A stretch of 8,111 nt of DNA. It comes from Deltaproteobacteria bacterium (lineage in GTDB: Bacteria; Desulfobacterota; DSM-4660; Desulfatiglandales; Desulfatiglandaceae). Shown here in pieces: positions 5,720 through 8,111 of the stretch. The DNA is taken from NCBI GenBank assembly GCA_019307645.1, contig JAFDJF010000077.1:1-8111 (forward strand). The letters run 5' to 3'. Below the pieces are notes generated by a model that saw only the letters and a program-made list of their open reading frames with translations, was not told the origin of the DNA and made no database searches. Both the position numbers and the translations under genes were made by a program. How positions within the stretch are numbered: the first letter of the stretch is position 1; every line of letters begins with the position of its first letter.

Positions 5720-6475
5720 TTAATCCTTTCCGATCAGTTCCCTCGCAAGGGCCAGATAGCTCTGAGCCCCTTTCGAACGAATGTCATATAGGAGAATTGG
5801 TTTTCCATGGCTTGGGGCCTCGCTCAATCGCACATTTCTCGGGATAATCGTTTTAAAAACAGACCCAACAAAATGTGCCTGAACATCCTCTGCCACCTGA
5901 AGCGCGAGATTGTTTCGCTTGTCATACATGGTCAGCAGTATCCGTTCAATTTTGAGAGATGGATTCAAACCCTTTCGGACCGCTGTAACTGTATTTAACA
6001 GCTGCGTCAACCCCTCCAGAGCGTAGTATTCACATTGCAGCGGAATAAGTACAGAGTCAGACGCCGTCAATGCATTCACGGTCAAAAACCCCAGAGACGG
6101 AGGACAATCCAGAAGGATATAGTCATATTTCTTACGCAAATCTTGAAGCCCTCTTCTCAACCGGAACTCTTTGTCCTCCATCGAGACCATCTCAACTTCG
6201 GCGCCGATGAGATCTGGGGTCGCCCCCATCAAGTGCAATCCTGAAAAACCAAGCTCCGTAATTGCTTCTTCCCCGTCCCCGATTAGAAGATTATAAAGTC
6301 CTTTTTCAAGGCTCAACCTGTCAATCCCCAAGCCGGTTGTCGCATTGCCCTGCGGATCGCAATCGATTAGCAGGCACGCCTTTTCCGCTGCGGCAAGAGA
6401 AGCCGACAAATTAACGGCAGTGGTCGTTTTTCCCACACCGCCTTTCTGATTCGCTATTGATATAATGCGTCCCAT
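5720..6475 (-). CDS. parA: Chromosome-partitioning ATPase ParA (Soj)
   Basis: A 251-aa MinD/ParA-superfamily ATPase that dimerises with ATP on nucleoid DNA and moves ParB-parS complexes. It has a deviant Walker A KGGVGKTT (11-18) with signature Lys11 and Lys16, the switch I region DCDPQGN (38-44), and the Walker B/switch II LLDCPPSLG (121-129). There is no N-terminal DNA-binding extension, as expected for short chromosomal Soj-type ParA rather than the long plasmid type, which often represses its own operon. The ATG is the only sensible start, directly before the conserved G-R-I-I-S-I-A-N-Q-K. Its Shine-Dalgarno is weak. It is the first gene of parA-parB, with a palindrome and a weak promoter-like pair just upstream. 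Confidence 0.96.
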   Translation of the reverse strand: MGRIISIANQKGGVGKTTTAVNLSASLAAAEKACLLIDCDPQGNATTGLGIDRLSLEKGLYNLLIGDGEEAITELGFSGLHLMGATPDLIGAEVEMVSMEDKEFRLRRGLQDLRKKYDYILLDCPPSLGFLTVNALTASDSVLIPLQCEYYALEGLTQLLNTVTAVRKGLNPSLKIERILLTMYDKRNNLALQVAEDVQAHFVGSVFKTIIPRNVRLSEAPSHGKPILLYDIRSKGAQSYLALARELIGKD

Positions 6476-6495
6476 GATTTAAACATACCCATCAA

Positions 6496-6529
6496 ATAAA
6501 GTTAACCGTTTAGTGGTTTGCCAAAACGG
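6496..6529 (-). promoter_or_regulatory. Possible parAB promoter with overlapping hairpin
   Basis: On the minus strand TTGGCA (6519-6524) is followed by 17 nt and then CTTTAT (6496-6501), a good -35 with a poor -10, 20 nt before the parA ATG. The same stretch holds an inverted repeat: CCGTTT (6506-6511) with AAACGG (6524-6529), plus an inner TGG/CCA pair. The hairpin overlaps the -35, so it could be an operator. Evidence is weak. Confidence 0.3.
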
Positions 6530-6603
6530 AGCGGGGCCGGCTACTGTCTCTCATCCAAAGCAACTGGGTGTTGATAGCATAATCGCTGTGGTTTGAAAAG
6601 ACA

Positions 6604-6631
6604 AAACCATGTTTCACGTGAAACATGGTTT
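6604..6631. other. parS: parS centromere site in a 28-bp perfect palindrome
   Basis: The centre (6610-6625) is TGTTTCACGTGAAACA, the canonical chromosomal parS bound by ParB helix-turn-helix domains. Perfect dyad symmetry continues outward, AAACCA on the left and TGGTTT on the right, giving 28 bp without a mismatch. It lies 128 bp upstream of parA. Bacterial parS sites cluster near oriC, so this supports an origin-proximal location. Confidence 0.96.
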
Positions 6632-6826
6632 CAATTGAGCAATTACACATAAAAGGATGTGATTCTTCTCCCAATAAGTTGGGAAAAAGGGTCCAAGGGG
6701 TCCAGGATTCAAGTGTTTGTTTTCCTGGGATTTGATCATCGCTTTCAGCATTCTTTCGACATCCCCGATCTCCTCTCTTATTTCCTGAAACCAATCGTAA
6801 CCCATTATAATCTTTAAACATTTCAC
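6614..6826 (-). pseudogene. Doubtful small ORF, possible remnant of a four-helix-bundle protein
   Basis: A 70-codon frame from GTG, without a good ribosome site, whose stop lies inside parS. Codons 9-37 encode a strongly amphipathic helix (GYDWFQEIREEIGDVERMLK and following). This looks like the last helix of the small four-helix-bundle proteins related to 23S rRNA intervening-sequence ORFs. After that it translates 9-mer repeats into a P/G/L-rich tail. A decayed 3' fragment is more plausible than a working gene. I cannot confirm the family. Confidence 0.2.
6689..6713 (+). repeat. Short 9-mer tandem repeat
   Basis: GGGTCCAAG (6689-6697) is followed by GGGTCCAGG (6698-6706), 8 of 9 identical, and then a decayed ATTCAAG. 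The style resembles the heptamer arrays at 220-258 but the unit differs. It lies between parS and ddl. Confidence 0.4.
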
Positions 6827-6882
6827 TCGAATCCTGGCCCCCTTGAAGCCTTCTTCATCGCTTCAACCTTGAGCCGATGCGG

Positions 6883-7818
6883 TCACACGCTCTTTTCCAG
6901 AGAAAAGCCGATTAGTTTATCCAAAAGATCAGAAAAAGACATGCCTGCAGTCCTGGCAGCGAGAGGAAAAAGACTGTTTTCGGTCATGCCCGGAATCGTG
7001 TTGGTTTCCAGCAAATAAATTTCCTCGTTTCGGATAATCATGTCTGTCCTGCTCCATCCCCTGCATTCCAGGGCTTTATGCGCCTTCATTGCATACACGC
7101 TTGCACGTTCTTTTGTTACCCCCTCAATTTTCGCAGGACAGATTTCATGGGTTGCTCCGGCTTTATATTTTGCCTCATAGTCAAAATACCGGTATTTTTT
7201 CTTCGGCATAATCTCAATCAGAGGCAGCGTCTCGAGCGTATCGCTTCCCAAAACACAGCATGTTATTTCCCGGCCTTTGATAAACCCTTCAACCATAATC
7301 TCATTTCCGTATTGAAATGCCTTTTCAATCCCCGCCAGAAGTTCTTCCTCATTTCCGCATACGGCCATCCCCAGACTTGATCCTTCATCCAACGGTTTCA
7401 CCACTGTCTTGTTTCCAAGGGTCTCCATTATTTTTGTAACCGAGAATTTTGTGCCTTTCTTAATGGTAACATCCTCTGCAACGGTCAAACCTTCCGTCCT
7501 GTAAATCTTTTTGGCTATCTTTTTGTTCACGGCCATCGCACTCGCGAGGACACCGGAACCCACAAACGGGATTCCCAGAATATCCAGTAATCCCTGAATG
7601 CGGCCATCTTCTCCATATTTTCCATGTAACAGTATAAATGCCAGGTCTATATTTTCCTTCTGTTCAATGATTTCCCACAGATCATCGCGCGGGTCATACC
7701 GTGTTACATCATACTTGTTCTTATCAAGTGCTTTGTAAACCGCATTGCCGCCGACCAGAGAAATGTCCCTTTCTCTTGACCAGCCACCTGCCATCAGCGC
7801 AATCCGTATTTTCCCCAT
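6883..7818 (-). CDS. ddl: D-alanine--D-alanine ligase
   Basis: A 311-aa ATP-grasp enzyme that joins two D-alanines for peptidoglycan precursor synthesis in the cytosol. It has AGGWSRERDISL (10-21) with Glu16 for the first D-Ala, LHGKYGEDGRIQG (64-76) and GSGVLASAMAVNK (87-99). VVKPLDEGSSLG (139-150) carries ATP-contacting Lys141. The omega loop YFDYEAKY (211-218) ends in Tyr218, as in D-Ala-D-Ala rather than D-Ala-D-Lac ligases. The metal ligands are Asp259, Glu271 and Asn273 in LLETNTIPGMT. RTDM replaces the usual RVDF around Asp259, a mild variation. I start at the Met at 7818 because the conserved M-G-K-I-R-I-A-L follows. In-frame ATGs at 7836 and 7875 would add 6 or 19 residues unlike the family, and none has a strong Shine-Dalgarno. 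Ddl is often in a mur/fts cluster; here it stands beside parAB. Confidence 0.95.
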   Translation of the reverse strand: MGKIRIALMAGGWSRERDISLVGGNAVYKALDKNKYDVTRYDPRDDLWEIIEQKENIDLAFILLHGKYGEDGRIQGLLDILGIPFVGSGVLASAMAVNKKIAKKIYRTEGLTVAEDVTIKKGTKFSVTKIMETLGNKTVVKPLDEGSSLGMAVCGNEEELLAGIEKAFQYGNEIMVEGFIKGREITCCVLGSDTLETLPLIEIMPKKKYRYFDYEAKYKAGATHEICPAKIEGVTKERASVYAMKAHKALECRGWSRTDMIIRNEEIYLLETNTIPGMTENSLFPLAARTAGMSFSDLLDKLIGFSLEKSV

Positions 7819-8111
7819 AAGCCCGCACGCCCCCATGACCAAGCAACTATTTTCTGTAGCGTGAAAAAACGGCAAAAAATTCGATATTCGACAATTAATT
7901 ATGAAATATTAAGCAATCGCAAGATTTGAAATGTGGAGAAAATTATCCACAAGAACCTGTTTTTCCATAACCAATTGATTTCGTAACCCTTTTTTGTTTT
8001 TTGCCTTTCTCTTTATTCTCAGCAAGTTAGAAAATAATGACAAAAATTTCCAGTCAAACGTCAGGTTTGCCCTGTGTCAAAAACATACCTCCGGATAACT
8101 TATTTGTTCCC
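7819..8111. other. AT-rich intergenic region, candidate origin-associated DNA
   Basis: There is no gene on either strand up to the window edge. It contains A/T-dense stretches (about 7866-7915) that could unwind, a DnaA-box pair at 7932-7951, a T-rich pyrimidine run (about 7989-8019) and a looser TCCGGATAA at 8090-8098. This would suit an oriC or a DnaA-regulated promoter region, but only one perfect box is present and the region continues past the window. Confidence 0.4.
7932..7951. promoter_or_regulatory. Inverted pair of DnaA boxes
   Basis: TTATCCACA (7943-7951, plus strand) is the perfect DnaA 9-mer. TGTGGAGAA (7932-7940) reads TTCTCCACA on the minus strand, one mismatch from it. They face each other 2 bp apart, forming TGTGGA-N8-TCCACA. 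The pair lies 114 bp upstream of the ddl start, so it may serve initiation, DnaA titration or ddl regulation. Confidence 0.6.

Larger units (their letters stand above)
6476..6882. other. 407-bp intergenic region between parA and ddl
   Basis: This region holds the possible parAB promoter and hairpin, the parS palindrome, a small run of 9-mer repeats and a short doubtful reading frame. I see no other gene or RNA. On the minus strand it lies downstream of ddl and upstream of parA, yet no convincing intrinsic terminator follows ddl. Confidence 0.7.

Noticed and set aside
6670..6683. CCCAA/TTGGG hairpin as a terminator
   Set aside because: On the minus strand the T-run precedes rather than follows the 5-bp stem. 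On the plus strand it is followed by A residues, and no plus-strand gene precedes it.
6843..6866. TTGAAGC/GCTTCAA inverted repeat downstream of ddl as a terminator
   Set aside because: The stem is only 7 bp with a 10-nt loop and no T-run follows on the minus strand.
8049..8087. 10-codon leader peptide on the minus strand near the window end
   Set aside because: A GGAGG and an ATG are only 1 nt apart, too close for a normal start. The short frame carries no attenuator-like residue run.

Overview
This window looks like chromosomal DNA of an anaerobic Gram-negative bacterium, most likely a Desulfobacterota (sulfate-reducer-type) lineage. That placement is an inference. It rests on a CooT-family nickel protein next to DUF3842, a MEP-pathway IspH fused to a UbiA-like membrane domain, and the style of the intergenic repeats. 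No rRNA, tRNA or CRISPR array is visible.

Layout. Positions 1-534 hold no credible gene. They contain repeats and a 382-bp non-autonomous element (128-509) with long terminal inverted repeats, GTAA ends and a perfect 8-bp flanking direct repeat (AACACATC), which resembles a MITE of the IS66 type. It ends 25 bp before the first gene. A plus-strand operon follows, with no gaps: dus (tRNA-dihydrouridine synthase, 535-1536), an ispH-ubiA fusion starting at a TTG codon inside the end of dus (1526-3256), and a family 2 glycosyltransferase whose ATG overlaps the preceding stop (3256-4080). Convergent to it, across a GC-rich palindrome (4082-4111), is a minus-strand block read in the order parA, parB, DUF3842, cooT. 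Upstream of parA lies a 407-bp gap with a canonical chromosomal parS embedded in a 28-bp perfect palindrome. Upstream of that is ddl (D-Ala-D-Ala ligase, minus strand). The last 293 bp are AT-rich and carry a perfect DnaA box beside an inverted near-perfect one.

How the parts fit. ParA, ParB and parS form a complete chromosome-segregation cassette. Together with the DnaA-box pair about 1.3 kb away they suggest that the window lies close to the replication origin. CooT and DUF3842 overlap and are probably translated together; CooT points to nickel handling, for example for CO dehydrogenase, while DUF3842 has no assigned role. In the plus-strand operon, IspH makes IPP/DMAPP while the fused UbiA-like domain sits in the membrane. 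That domain has lost three of the five acidic residues expected for Mg-diphosphate binding, so its activity is uncertain. The coupled glycosyltransferase could act on a lipid or polyprenyl acceptor, but this is speculation from context.

Most noteworthy: the IspH-UbiA fusion with eroded prenyltransferase motifs, the MITE with target duplication next to dus, and the parS/DnaA-box arrangement. All function calls come from reading motifs by eye; no database search was possible.
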